DNA from: Flectonema sp. DT1601
Lineage: Eukaryota > Euglenozoa > Diplonemea > Diplonemida > Diplonemidae
Direction: 5' to 3'
Length of the DNA stretch: 64,000 nt
Assembly (NCBI GenBank): GCA_964019425.1
Contig: OZ025785.1
Location: 1,635,501 to 1,699,500 of the forward strand
The translations under genes were made by a program, and so were the position numbers. A model generated the notes under the pieces. That model saw only the letters and a list, made by a program, of their open reading frames with translations, was not told the origin of the DNA and made no database searches. Below, one piece after another: positions 10,883 to 20,185 of this stretch (its first letter is position 1; each line of letters begins with the position of its first letter).

Positions 10883-13800
10883 ATGGGGTGGGAAAGATGC
10901 CTCCTGCACGCAGTTGGGTTACTTATTTGCTGTCAAGTGAGTGAAGCTGCATGGCCAGCTGGTTGCATTAACAGCACTGAGAACTCGTCTCCAATTGGAA
11001 TGCCTTGTTTGGATGTTTGGTCAAACTTCGGATTCGTCACCATCAAGGGAGCACAATGTGCGAATCCAACAAGGGAACCCGAAGGAACCTGGTGTTATTG
11101 GGGAACTGGTGTGACTGAGTGGGGGAGATGTGAACCTTGTCCAACTCCTGTACCTCCACAAATACCTCCTACGTCACAACCGACGGCACCACCGACAGCA
11201 ATACCGACATCAGTACCGACTGCCATTCCAACCGCAGTGCCAACAGCTGAACCAACTGCAGTCCCGATACCGACTGCGGTACCCACTGAAGTCCCGACTG
11301 TTTCACCACCAGCTGCGATGCCGACGACGGAAATTCCAACTGCTACACCAACCGCAGCTCCTACATCGGTACCAACTTCGATACCAAATCCAACAGTTGT
11401 TCCAACTGCAGTCCCAATTCCAACTGCGGTCCCAACTGCAGTCCCAACAGCCGTCCCAATTCCAACAGCAGTCCCAACAGCAGTCCCAACAGCAGTCCCA
11501 ATGATTGCAGCAACTTCTTTGCCAACAGCAATTCCAACGCAATTGCCGGCAGTCGGACTAACCGCGAACCCCACACCGTTGCCGACTGGACTACCAAGTT
11601 CTCTAACACCCCAACAGTCGGATGCACCGACGACGCCGCTCCCATCAAATCCTGTGGGTGCGGTACCTGTGCAGACATTAACGCCGTCGGGTAATCTAAA
11701 CGAAAAACTTTCGATCACATGGTCGACTCCCTCAGAAATCGGAACGAAGGAGATTGCAAAAGGAGTGACTTTGGAACTATCGCTCAGCAACTCGTCGAGC
11801 GCAAGATTTTCAGATTCGTTGTCTGCGATTGCCAATGGCATTACGGCCGAGTTACTATCTGGAGAGGTAGCAGACGTTGAGATTATTAGGAACACGGGAA
11901 AGACACTCACCATTAGCGTCACTCTAGCTAGTACTGTGGATGTGAAATCAGTTACTGAGGACGAGTTAGTTCTAACAGTTAACAGCGAGGCTTTTAGTTC
12001 ACCAGATGTCAAAGTTGACGAATCGAAGAAAATTAAAATACCAATCAAAGTGGAGCCCGATCATTTCGAAAGTCGTTTGAACTCTCTGACATCAGCCGCG
12101 AGTGTTATCGGAGCACAGTCTGGGCCAGCAGCCCTGCAGGCGCAGCAAATGTTTTTAGCTGGCTTGCAATGTGGCGAAAACGGAGATCCCCCACTCGAGT
12201 GGATCTTTCACCCAACTGGTTTGGAAATCGGTGGTCGAAAATGTATGGGTGCCGTTCTCTTGAACCCTGTGATTATTGCGGTTGTATTTTTCCTACAAAT
12301 AGTTGTTGGCAGACTACTTCACTATCGGCTGTCGAACAGAATGCATCCCGCAAAGTACTCTCTGAGAGAATCTTTTGCTGTGATCTCATTTCCATCATTC
12401 ACTTTGGTAGTTGTGATGGTTCTGTTTCAAGGGACTGCTGTTTGTTCCTCATCTGTCATGTTGCGACCGATGGACTCACCAGCCTGGCACAGTGTTGTTG
12501 GTGGGTTCGTTTTTGTCTTCCAACTTGCATTTTGCGGCTGGCTATATTTCGCATTGAATCGCGCAGTACCTTCAAAAGCAGTTTACCGACTCGAAAGGAA
12601 GTCAGAAAATAAATCAGAAGTCAGGAGATTCTTTATAGGAGAAGGAGAATGGGTGAGCACTTGTCGTCATTGCAGATATGCACAGAGATACTCTGTAGCG
12701 TTAAGAAGTTGGAAGATGGCAAGTCTGGCTTGGGCGAGTTCAGATTTTCTGATTTGCATTGCTATTGCTCTGATTGCTTCTCTGAGACCGGCTTCGTCAG
12801 GAGGCTGTGGGAATATTCGAATCATGGCGGCCGTGCTTTCCTTCATTGTGGCGGCTCTGAAGGGATACAGTAAACCACATTGTCGAGTCCGCGATAACTT
12901 TATTGACACTATTCGTTTAGTTATCCAGGGGCTTGGTTTCCTTTTCCTCGGTATTGGCTTCCACGCCTCGGACGGAGAGGCATTCAACGACATCGGCACG
13001 CTGTTGATCACTGGAGCTGTTTGCATCATTTTGTTGAAGGCACTTGTTGACCTCATTTGTTGGTTTTATATCCAATTAACACGACGCAGGGAAAAGCTTC
13101 AGGCAGAACTCTGGGCACACGATGTGGAAGATAATGAAACGGAAGAGCCGTTCGACATGTTACCGATAGTGAAGGAGACGGAAGAGAAAGAAGACGATAA
13201 AGATATTGAAGATTTGGCGGTACTGAATCTAAATGTGAAACCTGAGCCAACAGGACAGGGAACTTGGGATGAAATGCTTGGGGACATTACGAGTACTTTC
13301 GGAGGGGGTGACAAAGACGTGACAAACGACATTTCCTGGGAGGGAATGATGCGCGACATGACTGAATTTGGTAGCGGTGCCCCGCAAAGCAGGCAGGGAA
13401 GCAGTGAGACGCAACCTTATCAGCCGCCATCTATCGCTGGAGATCTGGTCTCCTCTCAGGAGGTACTCGACGTCGGTAGCGTAGGTAGCACAGCTCCCGC
13501 AGATCTGATATCACCAACTTCTAGTTTTACTTTTCCATCTGCAATTCCCCCTGCGATTCCCCCTGCAGCTACTCCAATTCGATCAAGTAATTCGATGACA
13601 CCTCCCACTCGCGGACGTCGATCACCAGGATTCTCGATGATAAAATCTCCGTCGGCAGCGGGAGATTACGTATCGTCAAGTTCATCTCAACAGGGTTCCC
13701 CTTCAGCTGGACACACGAGCACCTTCGTTACTTCTCCCGCTCCGCTCCCGCCAATTCGGGGACGCCGAAAGTCAGCTGGATATCATTTGACCGCAGCAAT

Positions 13801-13891
13801 AATGAATGGCAGAGGAGGCCGTCGATCATCGGTAGGATCTCATTCGGGATCACCGCGTAGGTCATCACTTCCGTCAACGTTGTCAGTCTGA
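10883..13891 (+). CDS. Kringle-like, Pro/Thr-repeat, about 7-TM surface protein
   Basis: Residues 1-23 form a signal peptide. A kringle-like module (about 28-88) has paired Cys and the C-terminal kringle pattern CANPTREPEGTWCYWG...WGRCEPC, with W70 C71 Y72. About 150 residues of PTAVPT/PTAIPT repeats make a stiff, probably O-glycosylated stalk (about 90-240). A beta-rich ectodomain follows to about 450. Roughly seven TM segments lie near 458-478, 505-525, 538-556, 612-634, 641-660, 672-693 and 703-728. The cytoplasmic tail is acidic and then Ser/Arg-rich. It holds two related blocks, GTWDEMLGDITSTFG and ISWEGMMRDMTEFGSG, and two RGRR motifs. Upstream AG at 10880 favours the ATG at 10883. A 70-base intron (GTAGGT at 13857 to AG at 13926) could replace the last 11 residues with a further exon. 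Function is unknown; a surface or adhesion role is inference. Confidence 0.75.
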   Translation: MGWERCLLHAVGLLICCQVSEAAWPAGCINSTENSSPIGMPCLDVWSNFGFVTIKGAQCANPTREPEGTWCYWGTGVTEWGRCEPCPTPVPPQIPPTSQPTAPPTAIPTSVPTAIPTAVPTAEPTAVPIPTAVPTEVPTVSPPAAMPTTEIPTATPTAAPTSVPTSIPNPTVVPTAVPIPTAVPTAVPTAVPIPTAVPTAVPTAVPMIAATSLPTAIPTQLPAVGLTANPTPLPTGLPSSLTPQQSDAPTTPLPSNPVGAVPVQTLTPSGNLNEKLSITWSTPSEIGTKEIAKGVTLELSLSNSSSARFSDSLSAIANGITAELLSGEVADVEIIRNTGKTLTISVTLASTVDVKSVTEDELVLTVNSEAFSSPDVKVDESKKIKIPIKVEPDHFESRLNSLTSAASVIGAQSGPAALQAQQMFLAGLQCGENGDPPLEWIFHPTGLEIGGRKCMGAVLLNPVIIAVVFFLQIVVGRLLHYRLSNRMHPAKYSLRESFAVISFPSFTLVVVMVLFQGTAVCSSSVMLRPMDSPAWHSVVGGFVFVFQLAFCGWLYFALNRAVPSKAVYRLERKSENKSEVRRFFIGEGEWVSTCRHCRYAQRYSVALRSWKMASLAWASSDFLICIAIALIASLRPASSGGCGNIRIMAAVLSFIVAALKGYSKPHCRVRDNFIDTIRLVIQGLGFLFLGIGFHASDGEAFNDIGTLLITGAVCIILLKALVDLICWFYIQLTRRREKLQAELWAHDVEDNETEEPFDMLPIVKETEEKEDDKDIEDLAVLNLNVKPEPTGQGTWDEMLGDITSTFGGGDKDVTNDISWEGMMRDMTEFGSGAPQSRQGSSETQPYQPPSIAGDLVSSQEVLDVGSVGSTAPADLISPTSSFTFPSAIPPAIPPAATPIRSSNSMTPPTRGRRSPGFSMIKSPSAAGDYVSSSSSQQGSPSAGHTSTFVTSPAPLPPIRGRRKSAGYHLTAAIMNGRGGRRSSVGSHSGSPRRSSLPSTLSV

Positions 13892-13926
13892 TATTTTGAC
13901 CTTTCGACTGGCTGATAATTTTGTAG

Positions 13927-14213
13927 CAATCGCTAAATCGATGACAAGCTTGAAAAGCAACCCGCGATTGGCTTGTGAGGACGCTGATGAAATCGAACAA
14001 TTACGTTCTGTGATGTCTTCAATGATAGTCTGTCGTGATTCGGATGCTGTCGTCGTTCAAATGAAAAAGATGGCCGCCCTCGACAGCAAGTCTTGGAGCA
14101 AGTCTTATCGGTTATTACTTTACTGTTTGTTGAATTCCTTATTCAGTTTTTTTTGTTGCTATCAATGTGTTCGATCCAAGTTAAGACTGTGGTATTTTAC
14201 GGTTTTTTTATGA
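13927..14213 (+). other. Possible second exon of the kringle-like gene
   Basis: If the 70-base intron 13857-13926 is removed, C at 13856 joins CA at 13927 and the frame continues as IAKSMTSLKSNPRLACEDAD and on for about 35 more protein-like residues. Past about 14100 the frame (YRLLLYCLL...) looks non-coding, so another donor probably lies near 14090-14102. Alternatively the ATG at 13941 starts a separate small gene, since it sits 14 bases after a TTTTGTAG acceptor. The 3' limit is uncertain. Confidence 0.4.
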
Positions 14214-16316
14214 TTCGCGTACGCTACAGTCAGCTTTGCTCATTTCTTCATTCAACAACAATTCCCACCCTCCACATTAGTGAGGAACTTATCTCTCTTT
14301 CAATCAACAATTGGTGTTTTTATATTTTGATTTCGGGTTCTTTAATCTCGAGGGTCAACTACAAAGGCTGACACGCGAGGAAACCATCCGATCTAAAGAG
14401 CCGTTTTGTTCCCACTCTCCTTTCTCTCTCGGGACATTAGCACCACAACTGGAGAACAATCGTCCATTTATTTCCTTTTAAAGAAGAATGATATAACAAT
14501 TTTTAGACGTCATTTTATGTTCGGCGTATTACATTTTCTTTTTGAATTTTAATCTTCAAACAGCACAAATCAGGTGATTAAAATTACTTATTGTTTGCCC
14601 AAAACTATAAACGTACACAAAGTCTTATTTCATGTGCACAATTCGCAAAGGACTTATGCTATATCCCCCTTTGCGTGCTCTTTGGGTTCCTGCAAGTGCT
14701 TGGTTTAAGTTTGTTGTTTTCGTTTTCAGTTTCACTGTCAGGTGAGGCTCAAAACTTTGTAAATAATTAAGTGAAGTATTTTAGTTTTGATTTGATCTCA
14801 CTTTGATATTAATGTTCCCTTCGAAGATGTACAACTCCGCGTCTCTTTGGTTCGAAGTTCACTTTTTTTTGTTGGAACTCGTTCTACACTTTCACATGAC
14901 TCTGAGCACTACGGGAGGGAACATCTCAATGAGATTTGCTTTTCAAAATAACAAAAACTATTATACTTCATCACATTTGGTTTGATTTCCTTTTGGGTCC
15001 TGAAGCGATTAACTTGTTGGGAACTCTTTCTCATGTGTCCCGAAACTTATCGACTTCGCTACTTCTCTCTCCTCTCTCTCTCCTCTTTCTTTCTCTTTAT
15101 TATGATCGTGACTTGTGACATCAAAAAGGTGCCGAGGCCCTTCACACGACTTTCCTGTAGAACAGAAACTTCACCACAGAAATAAAAATATCTCCAAACT
15201 ATTTTTTAATAGAGATTCATATTACAAAAAACAGGCAGCAGTAGTGAAAGGAAACTGAGTGTTGAAGGAATCTCCAACCAGCTACCTGCGTGAAACTAGT
15301 TTATCAGCGACACACTTGTGCTGGTATTGTGACAACTATTTTGTGTGTCTATTTACTGGTTTACTCAGACTGTCTACTTGCCTATTTTTTTTCTTTCCCT
15401 TTTTCAACCTCTCGAAAAACATCTGGTCAATATAATCCGAATGCGGATTGCGTTTATATGACGTGACAGATAACCGTTGCAGATATCTAATTCTAGCTAA
15501 CCCTCAGGTACACTACCTTACTTCTGATACTTAACCGATACCGGCACTGAGAAGTTCGCTGGTAAGATGCTGTTCAGGTTTATTGGCTACTTTACTATAT
15601 CGCTATTCGAAGAGGTTTCTCTTTGCTTTTAATCACGTCGCATACATAAATAGCATTAGAGGCTTTACGCTCATTATTATTATTATTTCGTTGTTGTTCT
15701 TGGAATTTCGGTCAAAATCGTCTCTTTGCAGAAAGTCATAAGACGGATGGAATAAGTCCCACTTCCCTCAGGTCCTTTCAATGATCCTCCGCTGCAAGAG
15801 CTCGATGGCTAAATGATTTCAAACTAATTAAAAACGACCTTTTAATGATAGCAATTGGGAGGTACTTCACTGCGATTGCAACTACACGGCTGCTGTTTGT
15901 GAGGTGTCGACGTCGACATAGCTAGTTCTTGTTACCCTTTCAATGAATTATTTGATAATCAACTGATGGGCAAAGTCCCTCTTCTCAATGCTTCTTTTTC
16001 ACTAACTTTGCATATTATTAAATAATTCATTTCAGGGTGTATCTTTCCCTTCTCCACGTTGTCAATTCTGCGCTCGCTGCGTTGTTGGGCAACAACTCAG
16101 TTTCGGGAGGACTCCCTTCTTGTACACCAAGCTGACTACTAATTGACCAATTCGAGTAAGCAATGCGAGAGTTTATTTCACTCACTTTCTTACTTGAGAT
16201 TATTAAAATATGGATCCTCCTGTATCGCCTTTCCGAAGTCATCTCGGGAATAAAAAGAAGAGAAAGCGGCGCGTGTGAGACGCGTTGAACGGAATATTAA
16301 AACAGTTAATCTACAG
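14214..16316. other. Gene-poor intergenic stretch
   Basis: AT-rich with pyrimidine-rich runs (for example 15060-15100) and a TTA microsatellite near 15671-15685. Near 16030-16240 there is an open frame on each strand: on + about 37 codons after a TTTCAG acceptor at 16035, on - 71 codons from 16242. Neither has a recognisable domain and I could not choose between them. Nothing else is supported. Confidence 0.4.
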
Positions 16317-16323
16317 CCTCGCC

Positions 16324-16701
16324 ATGTGGCTAGCGGTTGGTCTGCTTTTAGTTGTTTGTTGCTTTGCATGTCGTTTGTGAAGAAATGGAAACATTTTTCT
16401 GATATATTATACGTTGGTTGCTCCTAAACATTTCTTAATGGAAATAACCAAAACCCTGCCTTGTCTTTCCATTCGCTTGGAGTATTCTATCCTTTTTTGA
16501 GTACCCTCAGTGATGTGATTCATTATTTTCCTCTTGTGTAACAGATGGAGCTCAACCTCCAAAGAAGTACGCAGCTGGTGGTTTCGACAAACTAACCAAC
16601 AGCGAGTTTCGTACTCTGCTTCGGTAAGTTTTCTTGCGCAAGTGCAATTCTGTCTGGTTGAGTTCTATTACTGTTGGAGCAGATATCAAAAGAAAGAATA
16701 A
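16324..16701 (+). CDS. Predicted small secreted peptide (three exons, 48 residues)
   Basis: Assembled from short exons. Exon 1 (16324-16372) encodes MWLAVGLLLVVCCFAC, a good signal peptide, 7 bases after an AG at 16316. Exon 2 (16545-16623) follows GTAACAG and ends before a consensus GTAAGT donor; it reads GAQPPKKYAAGGFDKLTNSE and then FRTLL. Exon 3 (16683-16701) gives YQKKE and TAA, with AATAAA overlapping just after. Phases agree at both joins (1 and 2 bases). The introns are 172 and 59 bases; the first donor, GTTTGT, is also used in the lipase-like gene. Cleavage after HGA would release a basic peptide of about 29 residues. No family is recognised. Exon 2 and intron 2 are the best supported part; an extra exon inside intron 1 is possible. 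Confidence 0.45.
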
Positions 16702-17742
16702 ATAAATACGGACCGAGATACAAGAAGACTGTTCGGTCTCTCTTCAATGGAATCGGTTCCCACAATCAACATCCTTTTCATAAATGGGCGACTGCCTTTC
16801 CTTTCGTTTACTTATAATCTCTTTGAGTAAGTCGAGCCTTCCTTTCTAAAGGAAGAAAATAAATTGACCGATCTCAGTTTGAATTAGCAATGAAGTTGAG
16901 TGCGGAATGTGTTTTGTGTTTGTCACCCAACCCAGACCGAGGGATATTGTTTTATTACATCGGCTTTCACCCTGCGCCCCATATTCAAACTGAAACCAAC
17001 CACTACTTGGGCTTCGTCCTGTGGCGGTTAAGGTTGGCCGAACCTGAAACCAGACTCCAGCCTTTGCTCTGCATGGAAAAATTAGCCTGAGGATTCAGAG
17101 TTTGATTTTCTTTTATTCTCAATTTTGATTTAGCAGTTACTGGTTCGGTGCGATAAAGTTGATTCTTATATTGGATTTCCTTTCCCCAATCCCGCGATAC
17201 CGGACCTGAAGTAACTCACCCCTCCCGCAGCCTTCTATACCAGCGTTGTGACCCAAATGCGAATTGCTTTTCTGCTGCGTTCATCGAAAACGATTAGCGC
17301 AGTAGAAATAATCTGATATGTTTGTGCTTATGCTAGTCGATATATTCGTTACTTCTCTCCTAAGGAGATCAAACTCCTGATCTGAATTTTGTGGCCTTCA
17401 ACAGCAACATTTCAGTTGTCTACCAGCTGCAGATTCTACTTGTGCGGTAGTGAATCTCAATAGAGATCACATTTTGTTCTAACGATTGTTTTATTGCTCC
17501 CAACAGCCGAGGGCGGTTCCTCGTTAATTACTTTGAACAGTCTACTGTGTTGCTTCCTTTCGAAGACTTGTTCTAGTTTTCAATGAAGAGATCCATTTAA
17601 AGTTATTTATCTTTATTCCCTTTAAATAGTTGATATGATATTACAATAGGAGGTAACACAGATTGTGGTAACTAATTAGCCTGTGTAGTTTATTGGTGCA
17701 ACTTGGCTTCGCATATTTCTGCTTTTTTCAGGTTTTTCCCAA
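16702..17742. other. Intergenic
   Basis: No gene supported. Around 16991-17024 the sequence resembles, with several mismatches, the 38-base repeat seen at 28917 and 29496. The 66-codon frame at 16890-17090 covers it and is not called. A pyrimidine tract ends at the AG of 17731. Confidence 0.4.
17719..17731 (+). promoter_or_regulatory. Splice acceptor 11 bases before a start codon
   Basis: CTGCTTTTTTCAG precedes the ATG at 17743 with an 11-base leader between. Confidence 0.5.
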
Positions 17743-18564
17743 ATGGAGCAGGATGGCGGCGGGGGTGCTGCTCTAAAATTATTGATTTGGAAGGGAGCTA
17801 ACAAAGAGATTCGTCGAATCCCCGCGCCGAGGACTTTCGATGAGCTTCTGAAGGTGTTGAGCGAATGGAACATCAACGGACACGAGTCGGTGATTCGCTA
17901 CCACGACAGAGATGGAGATGAAGTCACTCTCGGATCCAACATGGAATGGGGTGAGGCTTTACGGGAAGTTGAAGCCGGTTCAACATTTCAAGTTGTTGTT
18001 GACGCCGAAACATCAGAACTCTCTTCAGCTAATTACTTGGGAGGCTATTCTCTCTGCTCCCCCGACTCGTCTTCGATATCATTCGAAGAAATGGAAACTA
18101 CCTACGCTGGCGTTGCCTCCTGCAAAGATTGTATAAAATATCTCTTTGGATGTAAGTCGTCAAATAGCAGAGTAAGTTGTAGTGTCGTGTTCGAAATCCT
18201 TGGGTATTTTGGAAAGGTAAACGAGCCGGAAGTAAACCCCACCGTCTTTGAAGACATACGCTGGTTATTCGACAATGAACATCTTGTACTCGGAGTAACT
18301 ACTAAAAATAGTGTTGACTTCTTTAGTAACAAACCTGTTGGTTCCTTCATCTTCAGACCATCATTTCGGTTCCCTGGAAAGATGGTTCTCACTACTAAGA
18401 GAGCTGGAGGGGTTGCTCATCTTTTTATTGTTTTGGGGAGCCCACTAAGTGGGAAGGCGACAACACTTAGAGCTCTTGCCGTGGCGCTGGTGGCTAAGCG
18501 AGATCGACAGAAGATGCGAGTAGGCGAAAACAGCTACATGTCTATGGAGCAACTTGTTGACTGA
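17743..18564 (+). CDS. PB1 domain plus SH2-like domain adaptor protein
   Basis: A 273-residue protein. Residues 11-88 form a PB1 domain: a basic N-terminal strand LKLLIWKG with a Lys, then the acidic OPCA motif RYHDRDGDEVTLGSNMEW, so it could pair head-to-tail with other PB1 domains. Residues about 175-245 resemble an SH2 domain. DFFSNKPVGSFIFRPSFRFP carries GSFIFRPS in place of GSFLVRxS, with R205 at the phosphotyrosine-binding Arg position, followed by KMVLTTKRAGGVAHLFIVL, a beta strand pair ending near the usual His. If functional it would bind phosphotyrosine peptides. The C-terminal ~35 residues are unassigned. The single exon ends with TGA at 18562. PB1 is confident; SH2 is a pattern-level call. 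A signalling scaffold is inference. Confidence 0.75.
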   Translation: MEQDGGGGAALKLLIWKGANKEIRRIPAPRTFDELLKVLSEWNINGHESVIRYHDRDGDEVTLGSNMEWGEALREVEAGSTFQVVVDAETSELSSANYLGGYSLCSPDSSSISFEEMETTYAGVASCKDCIKYLFGCKSSNSRVSCSVVFEILGYFGKVNEPEVNPTVFEDIRWLFDNEHLVLGVTTKNSVDFFSNKPVGSFIFRPSFRFPGKMVLTTKRAGGVAHLFIVLGSPLSGKATTLRALAVALVAKRDRQKMRVGENSYMSMEQLVD

Positions 18565-19446
18565 AATTGTTAGCTAAGCTGCTGCTCTCACACTGACGAC
18601 TTCAACGACACAAGTGAAGTTCATTTGATTGTCGTAATAAATGATTAGCTCCACTAATTCGTTGATCTATCGGAAGAATATTACTAATACTCTTCTTCTT
18701 TTGAAATACTTTTTATTTAATTTTTAAACAAGAGAATGAACGCAGTTGATTCCACGTTTCCAACTCTCACACGAGATGTGCGATAAAACCCGCGTACGAA
18801 TTCTTTTGCTGAATTTTTGTCTTTTGTCCCGTAACTTATTATTTGCTGATCATGAGGATTATGTTTTGTGAGAAGTCAACCAAACCTTGTTTTCAGGTAG
18901 TTCTCAAAACCAGTAGGTTTGAGATCGTCCTGTAGCCGTTGGTGGGCTTCTGATCGCTGCATTTGACAAAAAGTATTGGAGGGTCTGATTGTGTTCTCAT
19001 TGGAGAGATCATCTGAGAACCTTTTTCAATTGTCGTCAAGGAAACAATCAGATTAATGAATGGCTGCATCATAATTAAAACAACTTCCGATTATAGATAT
19101 TAGCATTTCCTCTCTCTTGGTTTTTCGGCGTTACTCACTTGTCGAAATAAACAGCCACTCATTTCGTTTTGTTTTGTTTTTTGTTCTTATTTTGTGGAGG
19201 CGGAACAACTTCTCTAATCGATCGTCGAGTAGCTCTACCGAAACTACTAGTTGCTCAGAAACTTGATTGATAGCCCTTTTGAAATTAAAAGTTTGTCAAT
19301 CTGCAGAAGTGTACAACAAACCGAAGCGAATCGTTGTTCAGCCTCCTTTCTTTTTGTGACGTATCTACCCACGTTACAAGTATTGGTTGATGAGTTTGTT
19401 ATTTCATTTCAACGATACCTTTTTCTCAGAAGATTACACATCAAAT
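18565..19446. other. Intergenic
   Basis: AT-rich, no supported gene. A T-rich acceptor-like tract (CCTTTTTCTCAG) ends at 19429, 17 bases before the next ATG. Confidence 0.5.
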
Positions 19447-20120
19447 ATGAAAATGAAAATGGACCCCGAGATGACTTCGGAGCTCAGTTTTAACGATGCT
19501 GGAAGCGGATTTGACACACCACTGTCGCTGTCACTTCCGGGATGGGGTGGGCACGGAGGGATGAATGTCGGAGCAGGACCATCGGGAACACCAGCTCCCG
19601 CAGGGGGACACGCGCCCGCCGGCATGCCTGCTGGTGCGGCGAAAAGTGGCGTTCCAACTGCACTCAGTAGTAAGGGTGGCTGGTTTACTCCTCCTCCTCA
19701 ACACACTGCTGTTTCGAAGTCTCCAACGGGTATGCAGACTTGCATCGCTAATGCGACGAAGTTTATGGGCGACATGCAATCCAAAGGGTGCCTCTCAAGT
19801 GGTCAGGTTTCTTCTATCAGATCGTTGCTACACTTGTAAAGGTACTCAAAGCCGATATCAAGTAAGACCTGCAGTTTGGTATCGACTGTGCTGTTATTGC
19901 TACCGAGAAGTTACCGTCAGTTGGAATAGTGAAGTGTGAATATAAAGAAGCAGCCTACCGAACGCCTGAAGCCACAGAGGTTAGACACGCTTGTCAGCTC
20001 AGAATGTTTATTGCCAGTTGCTGTAATTACACACCTGCATTTATTGGCAATTCGAGTCAGTGCACAGCGAGAATTGACGTCGAGGTTTTAATTCATTTAG
20101 CCAGCTTAACACAAATGTAG
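19447..20120 (+). CDS. Unrecognised Gly/Pro/Ala-rich protein (two or three exons)
   Basis: Exon 1 (19447-19806) encodes 120 residues: a Met/Lys/Asp start, a low-complexity Gly-Pro-Ala middle (about 35-65), then GMQTCIANATKFMGDMQSKG and CLSSGQ. A 68-base phase-0 intron (GTTTCT at 19807 to CTGCAG at 19874) leads to FGIDCAVIATEKLPSVGIVK and CEYKEAAYRTPEATE. From there the frame is open to TAG at 20118, and an 81-base in-frame segment 19980-20060 (GTTAGA...GTCAG) may be a second intron. Oddly, after removing only 14 bases (19807-19820, itself GT...AG) the frame reads IVATLVKVLKADIK before a TAA, so splicing here may be more complex. Without splicing the ORF ends at 19839. No family is recognised. 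The next gene starts 66 bases after the TAG. Confidence 0.4.
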
Positions 20121-20163
20121 AAGTCAAGTAGTCCACCCGAGGGAATGCTTTTTGGTTTTCATT

Positions 20164-20179
20164 TAATTCTTCTCCTCAG
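20164..20179 (+). promoter_or_regulatory. Splice acceptor 6 bases before a start codon
   Basis: TAATTCTTCTCCTCAG ends 6 bases before the ATG at 20186 and only 59 bases after the stop of the gene upstream. Confidence 0.55.
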
Positions 20180-20185
20180 TTTTCA

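Noticed and set aside
11095-12048. Long minus-strand frame of 317 codons rich in Val-Gly-Thr-Ala
   Set aside because: It is the antisense of the PTAVPT repeat of the kringle-like gene; codon periodicity of the repeat keeps it open.
19860-19865. Reassigned TAA codon
   Set aside because: An in-frame TAA interrupts a coding-like stretch, but TAA ends the phosphatase and cyclase-like genes, and a 68-base intron removes it.
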